Shown: one piece after another, positions 45,401-57,753 of the stretch
Position numbering within the stretch: the stretch's first letter is position 1
Layout of the letters: every line of letters starts with the position of its first letter
Notes under the pieces: generated by a model
Database searches by the model: none
What the model saw: only the letters and a program-made list of their open reading frames with translations
Told to the model about the DNA's origin: nothing
Translations under genes and position numbers: made by a program
From: Siphonodentalium dalli
Lineage: Eukaryota > Mollusca > Scaphopoda > Gadilida > Siphonodentaliidae
Assembly (NCBI GenBank): GCA_032622095.1
Contig: CP136064.1
Span: 40,449,912 to 40,513,911, forward strand
Direction of reading: 5' to 3'
Length of the DNA stretch: 64,000 nucleotides

Positions 45401-47386
45401 CGATGATATTACATCTACAACATATATAAATATACGACCCACCCGTTACCAAAAGGGCACTCCCTATATAGCCACACGCTCGTCAATGACCATCCAGCTT
45501 ATTCCAGGTATGCATATAACTTCAATCTTGACCGTACAGGCATACCATGTGCACCTATGCACATTACCCATAACCATAAATCCACTCCCTATTTATCTAC
45601 GCACTCCATCCATGATCATACAGACAGCACAAATATACATATACACCCACATGTCACAATACAGCCACACACGGTACACACCACGACATTACAGTCACTC
45701 CATATATACATAAACAACACACGGATGACCATGGAGCTACTCTCGTTATAGCTACACACCACATCAATGCCCATACGGTCACATCGGCCACACACAACAA
45801 TACACCGTACAGTCACTACATTATATCGATTCACCTCACACATGCCCATACAGCCACTCCTTATATTCCTATGCATCTCACCATGGACACCCCACTCATA
45901 ACCATATAGTCACTCCTTGTATACCTATTTATATCATTCAGGGCCATACAGTAACTCACTGTATACATATTCACATCACCTATGATCATACAGTAACTCC
46001 CTGGCTGCCATCTTGGCATCCATCTTTTATCCAGTTGATCACTTTTTATCATAATGGGACAGAATAGCCACATATTATGGTTCATCTCAGCTCCGTCTCA
46101 AAGTTCTGCCCATTTCCTTTCAATAATATGGCAAGAATCCCAAAAGAGGTTCTCCGCAAAATTCCATACTGCAACTTTAAAATAAATTTGTCATGCCACA
46201 TGCGGAACTGGGACAAACAGAATAGAACGTAGTTGTCAGTTAATTAACTAACACGTATAATAACCAAGTGAGTCACAGTTTTCTACCTTGTCGGATAACG
46301 CAGATAATAATGTTTGGGATATATGTAAAAAATTAACTATTTACAAATTTGGTTGCCATTTTGGAAGCCATCTTGAGCAATTTGGTCTATAAACACCGTA
46401 GTGTGACACATTTAAGATAGACCAAATCAATAAATACCTTTGATACCAATGATAGTTGCATTTTACTTAAAATAATTGTCCAACCCTGAAAAGTGAATTT
46501 TTGCCGATATTTATGTCAAGTTTGTGAGAGAAAAATCCAATATTTCTGGTGATGTCAGTGGTGACAATAGTAACAATGATTCATGGTGCATCAGACATGT
46601 TAGTATTCAATGTATATAATACAGATTAGCCAATTTTATATATCAACCACAACTTGTAAGCCATTGCAGGACACCCTGGGGCAATATTTACCATTTTTCA
46701 TATTTTCGGCGGCCATTTTGGAAATTTTCTACACCAATTTCATTCCCATTGAAGTAAAACATCCGTCCAATAAAATAAAGCACATAGTTGTTGACATTCT
46801 ATAAAGAGCCTGTGCGGTTTGTCGATAAAATGACTATCAAAATCGTCTTGCAAAAAAATTCGAAAATTTCACCCCTCTTTTTCAAATCCTCTTTCTGTAT
46901 CTATTACGGAACCCTCGTCAATGGTAAATGTCTTAAAATGACGCTATAATATCACGCTTGATGACTGTCTCAAAAACATTGCCATTGACTAATGATTAAT
47001 GTGAAGAAAAATGGAAGATATGGTGAAATAATAATTAAATTTCATATTTTCGTGCATATGACGTCATTTTTCGGCGGCCATTTTGAATTTTTTTCGAAAT
47101 TATTTGCCGTCACTTTGAAGAAGGACATCATACCAACAGAATGGCATACATTTTGTCTGTGTCTTTTGCTAACAACCGATCTATTACAACGATTAAATAC
47201 AACTGGTCGGAATTAGAGGAAATGGCGGCCATCTTGGATTCAAATGGCTCTAGCACCTAGTAGGGCCACCTTTATTTTTCAGTGAAATCCGGATTCTTTA
47301 TCTGGATATCATAGGGAACAATAAAAATAAGGTTATTTGTAATCATCGGGGGGGGGGTGCACGTGGACCTTATTGGCTCCCCGACT
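42439..47386. mobile_element. Foldback-like element, ~4.95 kb, with inverted minisatellite core
   Basis: The outer arms of about 1.35 kb (42439-43790 and about 46000-47386) are reverse complements, starting AGTCG(T/G)GGAGCCAATAAGG. Inside them, a degenerate minisatellite of about 45-50-bp units ('ggtcatgggtgaggtg.ata.gtatac') fills about 43790-44770, and its inverted counterpart fills about 44890-46000. A spacer of about 115 bp (44772-44890) is the only non-inverted part. No transposase or target-site duplication was found. The right flank continues 'gtgactgaatgtacgatcgatc', a phrase also found at 30331 and 36891. Long arms built from tandem repeats are the hallmark of foldback elements. Confidence 0.9.
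44425..44519. mobile_element. 95-bp MITE inside the foldback minisatellite
   Basis: Near-perfect inverted arms of about 34 bp (CACAGGAGCTTGGAATTTGG and the complement) surround a ~25-bp loop. The duplication ATTTGAC flanks it (44418-44424 and 44520-44526), and the host minisatellite unit continues across it. Confidence 0.92.
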
Positions 47387-47585
47387 GTGACTGAATGTAC
47401 GATCGATCTGAGTTTAGAGACATCCTATTGGCCACAAGGACATTACGATAAGAAATGTAATTTGTTCAGGTACTTGCATATACGAGCAATGACCACATCA
47501 TATGCCTCGAACATATATACCAAGAAAACTAAGATGCATGCATCAGGTCGGCCGTGAACTATCTACCATAGAATTGTTGTAGCTA
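47387..47585 (+). repeat. Diverged fragment of the duplicated block
   Basis: 'gactgaatgtacgatcgatc' and a later 'gataagaaatgtaatttgttcagg' phrase resemble 30331-30360 and 30160-30185, in rearranged order. The similarity fades after about 47520. Confidence 0.45.
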
Positions 47586-48463
47586 TCGATTATACATTTT
47601 GAAACACCTGTATGTATGTATGTATGTGTGTATGCATGAATGCATGTGTGTATGTGTTATAGACTCTAACACTGCTCGAATTTGGTATTTAACGTGTCAA
47701 CTTGACCTCGCTCATAGGCATGTTTCTGGACCTTGACCGATCCGACTAAAAATTTGTGTGTAGGACTACTTCGATCCCGGGAGCAATATGAACGGGTCCA
47801 AGTTCATGTGGGACCATGTTCTCGAACGTGCTGATATAGGCATGTTTCTGGACCAATTGAACAATAGTTTGGCCAGACGCTGTATATACTGGGTACTGTC
47901 CAGATGGAGGCGATCACAAAAAAATCCCTAACTAGCCCGAACGAAGTCGAGTACATCAGCTAGTCTAATATATATTTTGGACATTTGTCTGTCTGTTTGT
48001 CTGTTAGCTATGGCCGGGAAAACTGCCTGACAGATTTGACGAAATTTTATACCAAGGGGAAATTATTTCCAGGGAGTATTTTGGACGGGTCAAATCTTGA
48101 TCCCGACCTGACTTTGACATTCAAAAAGATCAATTCAAGGTCAAATATGGTAAAACGGAAGTATTTCAACGAAATGTGATACCTACTGTTACTTTTGTCA
48201 CAGGAGTGTTTCGGGTGGGTCAAATCATGACCCTGACCTGATCTTGACATTCAAAATTGTCAATTCAAGGTCAAATCGAGTAAAGCCGGGCGGATTTCGA
48301 CGGGTACTTTTGTCGTGACTTTTGTCCGGGGAGTGTTTTGGACGGGTCAAATCGTGACCCCGACATGACCTTCACCTTTAAAATAGTCAATTCAAGGTTA
48401 AATCGCGCAATTCTCCGAAAATCAGAGGGGAACATCCCGGACGAAGTCGGGTCCACCAGCTAC
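47586..48463 (+). mobile_element. Two tandem Helitron-like elements (378 and 500 bp)
   Basis: Unit a (47586-47963) ends CCCGAACGAAGTCGAG then ACATCAGCTAG. Unit b starts directly with TCTAATATATATTTTGG and ends CCCGGACGAAGTCGGG, CCACCAGCTAC at 48463. They share the 3' hairpin and the 'gacgggtcaaatc.tgacccc.ac.tgacctt' segment with the array at 36921. The terminal CTAC instead of CTAG in unit b is either a mutation or a variant end. Confidence 0.85.
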
Positions 48464-49970
48464 TATTATATATTTCTAGATTTAGTTACAAACTAAATAC
48501 CTGTATATTGTACAAAGAAATGTTTGACAAATATATCTGTATCAATATTACCATGCGGGTCATTAAAATAGATACGACTTTTTATATTTCAAATGATGAC
48601 AGGAATGCGGAAAGTTGAAGTACCAACGTAATACTGGCTATCCGCATGAAGAGATATACATGTATATAAAAACCAAAATAGAAGATGACTGCTGGCGACA
48701 ATGTTTTCCAAAAAAATTCAAAGCATTCGATAGCTCCCATCTAGTTGTCAGTCCGAACATCAATATGAAGTTTGGTGACTATCAGATGAGGGATATGTCC
48801 CGTACAGTTGCTAAACAATTCAGTCATGCAAAAGAGGATCAAAGAGTAAGATACCAAATTGCTGCCTGTGGTAATGTTTTTTAACGAAATTCGGGAAAAT
48901 TAGATTACTCTCACGCTGGTTATCCAGAAGATCATTGTGGAATCTGGTGACGATCGGACAAGGGGTGTCGTCTGTAGGATCAACCAAATTATTTAGCCAT
49001 AAAAATAGTAAAATTGAATATCACCGCTGGCAGTGATGTCTTCACAAGGACAGTTTGAGAACAAAATATGGCTCACATCTAGCGGTGACCCAAAATATCC
49101 ACATGAGAAAAAGTTCTCCAATAAAAGCTGGCTGCATGGTGCGCCAATTGATTCAAATTCGAAATTTAGCAGGGTGTACTGCTTGTGGCCATGTTTTCCC
49201 CGCAAATTTGATAGACTGATGGACAAAACCACTGAATCCGTTGAATCAATATACATGTTTACATTGATTAATTTATATGCATTGTTATACAGTACTGGTA
49301 TATAAAGGTACTGAAAATAACTATATTACTAGTATACATAAAATAAACCATATATCATGGCTATGGGTTCATGACAGCTGAGAACTTAGTGTGAATTAAA
49401 GAGTGGTAGTTTCTCAAGCATATCTAACCCTCCACGTTAGCAACATGCCATTAAATGCCATAAGTATAATCTAGCTTGAGGACAGAAGTGATCCATAAAA
49501 CCCCCCTTAATTCAACCAGGTCCTCGCGCGATGTATGGTCGATCACATGATGATCTAGGGGGATTAAATATTGTTGTATCAAAACAGCACTGCGTGTAAA
49601 TATAAAATAAAATAGTGCTACATCTTATTACAGATTATTGCCATATATAATCAGTGATTATACAGACAGTCTGACAAAATAAAGTTTCAGTGACACTCTA
49701 TCCGAAGAGGGGAATAATTTCATCTGTTACAGTCAATGGAGCAATTATGAATCTGGAAATGTAAAATTTCTAAGTAATACTAGATATCGACATAACGCGA
49801 TAACATATAACGTAAATGCAATGTGGCCGCTGGCGACCATTTTTTCCTATGAAATTAAAAAAATATTTGATAGCTCTCATCTGATAGATCAATATCAAGA
49901 TAAATATGAAGTTTGGTGATGATCGGATGAGTGAAGTGGACTGTGGTCTGTGCTAAACGGTTTGGTAATG
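48464..49970 (+). repeat. Modular repeat, three related pieces
   Basis: Pieces at about 48600-48890, 49000-49220 and 49780-49970 share the phrases 'gctggc(g)acca.(g)tttt', 'gatagctc.catct' and 'aatatgaagtttggtgatgatcggatga'. Repeats of this wording are widespread in molluscs as far as I recall, but no search was possible. Small open frames across them are not credible genes. Confidence 0.55.
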
Positions 49971-50271
49971 CTTAAAAAGATTCTTACCGTAATATTTTTA
50001 TGTTCACTTTATAAACTTCACTGAGTCATCTTTGTCATGTATTGAGTTTCATATCTTTTGTTAACAGTTTATAAATTATGTATATCTCATGTTTGTTATT
50101 TTAATTTATGTGTTTATTATCATTAAATAAAGTTGCATTCCTTAAAAAGATTCTTACCTCAATGTTTTTATGTTCACTTTATAAACTCCACTGAGTCATC
50201 TTTGTCATGTATTGAATTTGATATCTTTTGTTAACAGTTTATAAATTATGTATGTCTCGTGTTCGTTATTA
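49971..50271 (+). repeat. Direct duplication, 180-bp period
   Basis: The sequence from 'cttaaaaagattcttacc' at 49971 is repeated from 50151 with few differences, through 'gtttataaattatgtat'. An AATAAA occurs between the copies. Confidence 0.85.
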
Positions 50272-51767
50272 TATTATATACACTTTATAGTGTGTTTTCA
50301 GAACGAAAAAAAAATGAATAAAATCAACAAATTTGTAAATTTAAAAACAATTCAAACGTTGTTGTATTCCATGTCCCAGCCCGGACATATACACCAAATT
50401 TCAATAATATTCATTGAGAAACAACGGACAAAACCCTATATAACACCCGTATACATATTTTATTCCGAGCCTGACTCATCCTCGGGTACATGTTATAGTA
50501 GGTACCGAATTGACACACGTCGACTGGGGCGAGTTGGCCCTGGGGCGATTAGGCCGATTCCGGAATCTTCTTTAATTTACCGTATGTATCCGTTTACGCG
50601 TAGTTTACTTTAGAAAGTTCCGCAATTAATACCGTAAATAGAGCGACCATATTTGACAGAGAATGCCTCTGTTATTGATTATCAAGTTGCTATACATTAA
50701 AAACGACAAATTCACATGCTCGTTCAAGCGCAGTAGTCTATTTTCCCCATGTTAAAGGACATCCACAAATACTAAATAACGCTAACCTACTGCCGAATGT
50801 TTTACACGACAACTGTTAACATATTTGGGCTGAATTCATCTGACGCGGTATTATTCCTCAAAATAAACAACAAAACCATCGTTACTTGGAAATGTAGTTT
50901 GGGCTAACATTTACATAAATCCTCCACATCATTTATTCGACACACACGTCAGATGAAAAACAGACATGAAATAAACGGCCAAATTGGCCGAAATGATAGT
51001 GATATACCGATAGTGATATACCGATAGTGATATACTGCCATAATACTCGCGATATGATCAAGCGAATGAATTCAATTTCTTCCCCGGTACAGTAGATAAA
51101 GCAAACGGCAAGCCAGAGTTCGGTCCCCTCGCTACGCTGGTCTGACCACCGTGACTCAGACGCTGTCATCACGTTTATATAATGTAATATGAATCGTGCG
51201 TGGCACGCAGTGGAGCAACCACACATGCTGTGCCTCAATTTTTTCTTTTATCGGCGACATAACGCTAACGATAATGTATGTAATATCAGACAGTGGTCTC
51301 GACGGAGACGACATGACAAGACTTGTCGTGGATTGTGCAATCCTGTCTGGATTCTGGCCCATAAATCCAAAATGACATATGTGACGTCAGAAACCTTGTC
51401 ATGACGTCTTCGCTGGTTTTCATTAAGATAACCAACGAGCGAAATTGGTATAAATGAAACTAATAGTCCGAAATCACATGAGAATTCTTCGTAACATGTG
51501 CAGTAACTAATTTAATTTGCATCGCGATGGTCCATTCCCGATTCCGCGTTTTGGTAATCTCCACACATTTGCTACTGGAAGTCACGTGACAATTTATCCA
51601 AAATCCATACCCGCGATCTGAAAAATCACTGATGCATATAGAAAGAAAATATATATATGACGTCATTCACCTGCGCCTGAGGTATAGGCTATAAACAACC
51701 ACGCGCGCATGCGGCACGCTGGTGGTTGCTATTAAATCTAACAGTTTTATTAAGACTTGAAAATGAA
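50272..51767. other. Intergenic stretch, nothing assigned
   Basis: It includes a short 'gatagtgatatacc' triplication near 50995-51030. A 121-codon frame at 50248-50613 has no recognisable motif. No element ends are seen. Confidence 0.35.
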
Positions 51768-52363
51768 AATTATAATTCAGTATGACTTTTAACCGACAAC
51801 AGTCTTAAATAAATAATGTAAGACTCCCTTACGTTATGTATGCGCGGTGGTAGTGTTCATGTAAGACTCCCTTACGTTGTGTATGCGCGGTGGTAGTGTT
51901 CATGCAAGACTTCCTTATGTATGCGCGGTGGCAGTGTTCATGTAAGACTCCCTTACGTTATGTATGCGCGGTGGCAGTGTTCATGTAAGACTCCCTTACG
52001 TTATGTATGCGCGGTGGCAGTGTTCATGTAAGACTCCCGTACGTTATGTATGCGCGGTGGCAGTGTTCATGTAAGACTCCCTTACGTTATGTATGCGCGG
52101 TGGCAGTGTTCATGTAAGACTCCCTTAAGTTATGTATGCGCGGTGGCAGTGTTCATGTAAGACTCCCGTACGTTATGTATGCGCGGTGGCAGTGTTCATG
52201 TAAGACTCCCTTAAGTTATGTATGCGCGGTGGCAGTGTTCATGTAAGACTCCCGTACGTTATGTATGCGCGGTGGCAGTGTTCATGTAAGACTCCCGTAC
52301 GTTATGTATGCGCGGTGGCAGTGTTCATGGGACTGAATTCTGCCTTGCATTTTGTAGATGTGA
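51768..52363 (+). mobile_element. Minisatellite-cored element 1 (~43-bp unit, 12 copies)
   Basis: Twelve units of 'gtaagactccc(t/g)ta.gttatgtatgcgcggtgg(t/c)agtgttcat' occupy about 51817-52329. The left flank ('aattcagtatgac' to 'agtcttaaataaa') and right flank ('ggactgaattctgccttgcattttgta') are homologous to those of 53616-54830. Conserved ends around a variable tandem core are typical of Pearl/HINE-type mobile minisatellites known from bivalves and flies; the assignment is inference. Confidence 0.75.
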
Positions 52364-53615
52364 GATCTATCTGACTTAAAGACGCATAATCCGAATTAAA
52401 TATCACAAATGACTATTTATCTGGCTTCAAGGGTGAAAAATATTTGATTCGAGTCGAGGAACCCACCCGTTAAAGCTCAGAGCCTCAGAGTAATCAGATA
52501 TCGGTTTTTGATTTTTGTTATTTCTCGAATTGTGTAAGTATTTGTGGTCCAGAAAAGATTCGACAAACCGATGGTCTCGGACAAAATTGCGGATGAAGAT
52601 GGATAACTCTAAAATCATGTGGTAAAACGGCAAAATTTCGTGATACGCAAGTGATAATACGACCATATTTCGTTGGACAACATGTTGATAAATAACACGT
52701 TTTGGGAATTTTATATAAAAGTCGACAGCGGTTAGCATTGTTTTGTTGTAATTAATCGATTCTGATAACAAAAGCGTATTTTGAAGAAATGTTGTTGATG
52801 CTGTAACTTAATGATATGGGGACCATCTGATCGGATTGAGTACCTTTAAGGGATATATACTAATGTTCCATTCAGATCGAATGGGCAATTGGATATGCAA
52901 TAACAATTTGTTCATGCAAATATACGGAGCAATGGACATAATTAAAACTCGTAGGACATTTGAACTGTTCCCTATTATAGATACATGTGAACATGGAGCT
53001 CCATGGCCAGTGGTTATCGTGTCGGAATTGTCTTCGCTGTCAATTCAATTCAATTATTTATTCACTCAAATCGTCAAATATGACACAATAGAGCTCGGTG
53101 GAATACAGTGCATAATATTTCTGTGCAAATTACAAAAGTGGTGCGCGTTGAAAATTACACATATTATAATAATACAGTTAATTGAGAACAGCCCATTGTG
53201 CAAATGTCTGATTTTAATGTATTACGTATATAGTATGCGTTTTTGAATAAAATCAGGACCCGTCTAATGAAAAGAGATAGGTTTTTCAAGGTTTTATGTC
53301 GTTTACATGCAGTTAAAAAGTTCACTTAATTTGATGGTATTTGGTCGACAATAATAATATTTGTGTATGTATTTGACTCGCAAATCGAGCACATATTTGT
53401 CAGCACATCGAGATGAGTTCGCAGCCCGCAGCTGGTCTATTGTGAGTTTCACACACAAGTTGCCAAGCTGCTACGCTTGTCTGACCGCTGCAATCGTGTA
53501 TATTTTCGTAGTTAAATCTGAAATATTTTATTTAAGTGTTTTATCAGTTACAATTCAATTTTGGTTTGAACTAGTCAATTCCAAATGTATATGGGCTGTT
53601 CGGTTTCTCAGAATA
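52364..53615. other. Intergenic stretch between the two minisatellite elements
   Basis: AT-rich; frames at 52427-52771 (-) and 52836-53246 (+) have no recognisable domain. A 'caattcaattcaattatttattcac' phrase near 53040 looks like a retroelement 3' tail. Confidence 0.35.
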
Positions 53616-54830
53616 ATTCAGAATGAATTATAACCGATAAAAGTCTTAAATAAAAAAATGAGTGAATACCTCCCATTATGTGTACATGAATACCTCCCAT
53701 TCTGTGTACATGAATACCTCCCATTCTGTGTACATGAGTGAATACCTCCCATTCTGTGTACATGAGTGAATACCTCCCAGTCTGTGTACATGAGTGAATA
53801 CCTCCCATTCTGTGTACATGAGTGAATACCTCCAATTCTGTGTACATGAATACCTCCCATTCTGTGTACATGAGTGAATACCTCCCATCCTGTGTACATG
53901 AGTGAATACCTCCCATTCTGTGTACATGAGTGAATACCTCCCATTATGTGTACATGAATACCTCCCATTCTGTGTACATGAGTGAATACCTCCCATTCTG
54001 TGTACATGATTGAATACCTCCCATTCTGTGTACACGGGTGAATACCTCCCATTCTGTGTACATGAATACCTCCCAATCTGTGTACATGAGTGAATACCTC
54101 CCATTATGTGTACATGAGTGAATACCTCCCATTCTGTGTACATGAGTGAATACCTACCATTCTGTGTACATGAGTGAATACCTCCCATTCTGTGTACATG
54201 AGTGAATACCTCCCATTATGTGTACAGGAGTGAATACCTCCCATTATGTGTACATGCGTGAATACCTCCCATTCTGTGTACATGCGTGAATACCTCCCAT
54301 TCTGTGTACATGAGTGAATACCTCCCATTCTGTGTACATGAGTGAATACCTCCCATTATGTGTACATGAGTGAATACCTCCCATTCTGTGTACATGAATA
54401 CCTCCCATTCTGTGTACATGCGTGAATACCTCCCATTCTGTGTACATGAGTGAATACCTCCCATTCTGTGTACATGAATACCTCCCATTATGTGTACATG
54501 AGTGAATACCTCCCGTTCTGTGTACATGAGTGAATACCTCCCATTCTGTGTACATGAGTGAATACCTCCCATGCTGTGTACATGAGTGAATACCTCCCAT
54601 GCTGTGTACATGAGTGAATACCTCCCATGCTGTGTACATGAGTGAATACCTCACATTCTGTGTACATGATGGTGGTGTTCATGAATACCTCCCATTCTGT
54701 GTACATGATGGCGGTGTTCATGAATACCTCCCATTCTGTGTACATGATGGCGGTGTTCATGAATACCTCCCATTCTGTGTACATGATGGTGGTGTTCAGT
54801 CCAACCATGAGACTGAACTCCGCATTGTAG
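53616..54830 (-). mobile_element. Minisatellite-cored element 2 (28/24-bp and 39-bp units)
   Basis: About 40 units of 28 bp ('gagtgaatacctcccattctgtgtacat', some 24 bp without 'gagt') run from 53660 to 54660, followed by four 39-bp units that add 'gatgg(t/c)ggtgttcat'. The 39-bp unit aligns with the 43-bp unit of element 1, and the flanks ('aattcagaatgaat' to 'agtcttaaataaa'; 'gagactgaactccgcattgtagt') are homologous too. Because 28 is not a multiple of three and the unit lacks stops, all three minus-strand frames stay open; the resulting repeat peptides are not convincing proteins. Confidence 0.85.
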
Positions 54831-55094
54831 TTTGAACAGTGGCTTGGCCGAATTGAGTGACGTGCAAACTTGTGCTATTTTCACCAAAATAAAACATTAT
54901 TCCCGTATAATTAGCGTTCCTGTTCCGAATCCACATCCACGATTCCCGTTATAGACTATAGTACTAGTGCTGCTATTGGTCAATTACGATATTTCATCAG
55001 CCAATCGCAGCACTCGTAATTATTAACATAAACAGGTTTTCGCGGCATTAGTTACCACTTTTGATAATTCGCATTTAATCCACCCGCCCACACC

Positions 55095-57108
55095 CAGAGT
55101 CGTTATCTCGTGGGAATCCCGATTCAGAATCTGGATTCAGATTACAGATTAGACCCCGTGCGACTTGGTTCGGTAAACGAACAGACCAGAAATTGGCAGA
55201 ATCAGTAAACGAACAGACCGTAATCTCAATCTCGTGTTAATCCAGATTCGGATTCGGATTCCGATTACGGACTCAAATGTTCGTAACGTAAACAAACCGA
55301 GATTTCGCCACCTCGGAGTTTAAAAAGACAATAAAACATAAGAATCCGTTTCTTGTGTACAAATTATTGCAGAATATGAACGATCTATATCAAAGAATTT
55401 TAAATGCGGAGACAAATTTGTTTTATCGAATGTAAACTGGGAGAATATTACTGAAATTAGCCAAATAATAACGCTATTGATAGTAACGCTGGGGGAGCAC
55501 TTCGGTTGATGGCGAAGCAAATCATTGTCGATTTTATTGTCACTTTCATATGTCCATTTCATAATTCCATCCATATAATACCGCCCGAACGCATGTCGAT
55601 TTGGAATTCGGCGGATACGTCACCATTGACCGAATTCATGTGAACCTGCACCGATATGTCTTCTGTTGTGTTCGTTATTATAAAGTTTCTTCTTATTAAA
55701 GAAATAGTAGGATTATATGATATCGATGGACTATCAGATACACGTATGTACTATCTAGTCTTATAGCAATTTCATGTTTAAAATGTTTTGTTTCGTTAAA
55801 TGCAGTCGTTTTGCACAATAGTCTCTGTATAGACAACAAACAGACATGTTTTGGCCAACGTACTGTACAATAGTTGGAAAATAAAGCTTTGCTCATGAAG
55901 CTAATGTTGTGGTCTTGTGATCGCAGGTGAACTGCATCTCCCAATCACACAAACAAAATGTAAAGCTTATTCTAGGATCTCAGGACTATATAGTGGAAAT
56001 GTCAGTCAATTTATTGATTAAGTACCCACACGTACAAGTTCTAGGGACGTGGCTAGAGGTTTCCTCAAATTTCCGGTCAACTGCATCCCCCCCCCCCACA
56101 TTGAACCAAACATCAATCTCACAGGTTCGCAGAATTCCATTTGCACCCCTTGGAAATAGCCAACCTGACACACACTAAGATTGGAAAATTCCAACCTATA
56201 TATGGTGTCAAATTAATGTCCAACTAATGTTGTGTCATGCATGAAATTTCCAACTGCTGGAAATGTATCAAAGTTTAGTTTAAACATATTTATTTCAAAT
56301 ATTTGTCAAATTTAGATAACACATAATATATAACACATACATTTGTTTATACATACAATGGGATTGGAGGACAAGTGCTGACTCACTGAATGGTACCCCC
56401 TCTCCCATATGTTATTACACTGAAAAAAAAAAAAATTAGTAATGGCAAAGCAACACGACTACCAAAACAAGTTGAACATATATACAGATCACCGGTCACC
56501 CCCTCTTCCGAGTTAGTCATAAGTTTGTATATGTATTTATTTAAAATCGGGTTTGTTTGTTGCGTTTGCTGGCTTGTACGTATCATTATTTGGAACAGTT
56601 AGTCAAAAGAATCCTGATTTTTCCTCACGTATGAATGACTGCACAGCTAAGCAAATTGTACCAAAGTTCGGGGGGGGGGTCGAGACACCCAACCAACCCC
56701 TGTCGTAACGTCCCTGTGCAAGTGACAAGTTTCGTGTGCTCTTCACAACATCTTCGGAATTTGATTCAGGAGGCCTAGAGCTGTTAGAATTAAATGCTTG
56801 CCCTCATCAATAAACACACTTTAACTTGAAAAAAAGATGCGATTAAGTCGGATTGGCAGCAAATTATGTGCCGTGTATATACGCATAGAAGAAAAGCATG
56901 ACTTTCACAACAAATGTGAACTTTATAAATATAAGATACAAATGATACTTGTGTCAAATACATGAGCCATGTTTGACGCTGGGAGAACAGTAAACATAGT
57001 TTCGGAGACCACGTGGATTTCAAAATCTGACCTAGAATCGGGAATTAGCCCCGCCCACGTAATCGGCTTTGGATTCCGAATCCGGATTCCCGCGAGATAA
57101 CGACTCTG
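55095..57108. mobile_element. TIR element ('GAGTCGTTATCTCG' family), copy B, 2.0 kb
   Basis: The ends read CAGAGTCGTTATCTCG and the complement (57093-57108), with about 25 bp of good TIR and more imperfect match beyond. The first ~1.3 kb equals one arm of the palindrome at 21616-24557, and the next ~300 bp equals its loop. Beyond 56690 the sequence is unique to this copy. No transposase frame or clear target-site duplication is visible. Confidence 0.85.
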
Positions 57109-57506
57109 CAGGCAAATGCTTATTTCATTTGCATATCTTTCATTTGAACAGTTACAGTCCGAGTTAACCAATATAAGCCATGCATTGTTTGTGTGCTGTC
57201 TAGTCGTCGGCATCAGATTTATGTTTGCATGTAGGCCTATGTTTATTAGTTTTGTCACTTAATTGTATTGTTTGTCCATTATGATTGTGTTTAGTATTCA
57301 CTGTTCTGCATGATATTTATTTGCATGTTTAAGAGTTGGTACGCGAGGAACGTGGTAGTGAGAGGAAATGAGATTGAGGTAGTTGAAGATATTGCGTAAT
57401 TCATCCATATAATAATATTATTGTCGGATCATATACGCTGTTAAAATGTGGCGCCAAGTTATGAGACCATGCACCGCACTGTGATTGCTTCGCACCATCT
57501 CACGTG
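57109..57506. other. Intergenic stretch, nothing assigned
   Basis: AT-rich sequence between two elements; no features supported. Confidence 0.35.
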
Positions 57507-57536
57507 TTAACCCTTTACCCAACAGAAGGGCCCTGT

Positions 57537-57605
57537 GCCAATGCATTCTCTTATATATGCGAGTCGACCATATGTCGCCTCGCATATATAAGAGAATGCA
57601 TTGGC
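57537..57605. repeat. 69-bp near-perfect palindrome, family member 2
   Basis: Its arms begin GCCAATGCATTCTCTTATAT. The centre 'gagtcgacc..gtcgcctc' is the reverse of that at 57685. Confidence 0.9.
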
Positions 57606-57684
57606 TTAACACATTAAAAATTATAAAATTGTTAAAGAATGTAAGAAAAAATGGTAAAAAGTGTTAAAAAAAAGATTTTTTTAG

Positions 57685-57753
57685 GCCAATGCATTCTCTT
57701 ATATATGCGAGGCGACCTATGGTCGACTCGCATATATAAGAGAATGCATTGGC
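57685..57753. repeat. 69-bp near-perfect palindrome, family member 3
   Basis: Same arms as 57537-57605; the centre has the same orientation as 32034-32100. Confidence 0.9.

Noticed and set aside
51817-52329. Regular 43-bp repeats considered as a CRISPR-like array
   Set aside because: Units abut with no unique spacers, and the sequence is eukaryotic; it is a minisatellite. The same applies to 31341-31472 and 53660-54660.
53608-54808. Several minus-strand frames of 62-170 codons with repeated MGGIHSCTQNGRYS-like peptides
   Set aside because: Read-through of a stop-free minisatellite in all three frames; no sign of selection for one frame.
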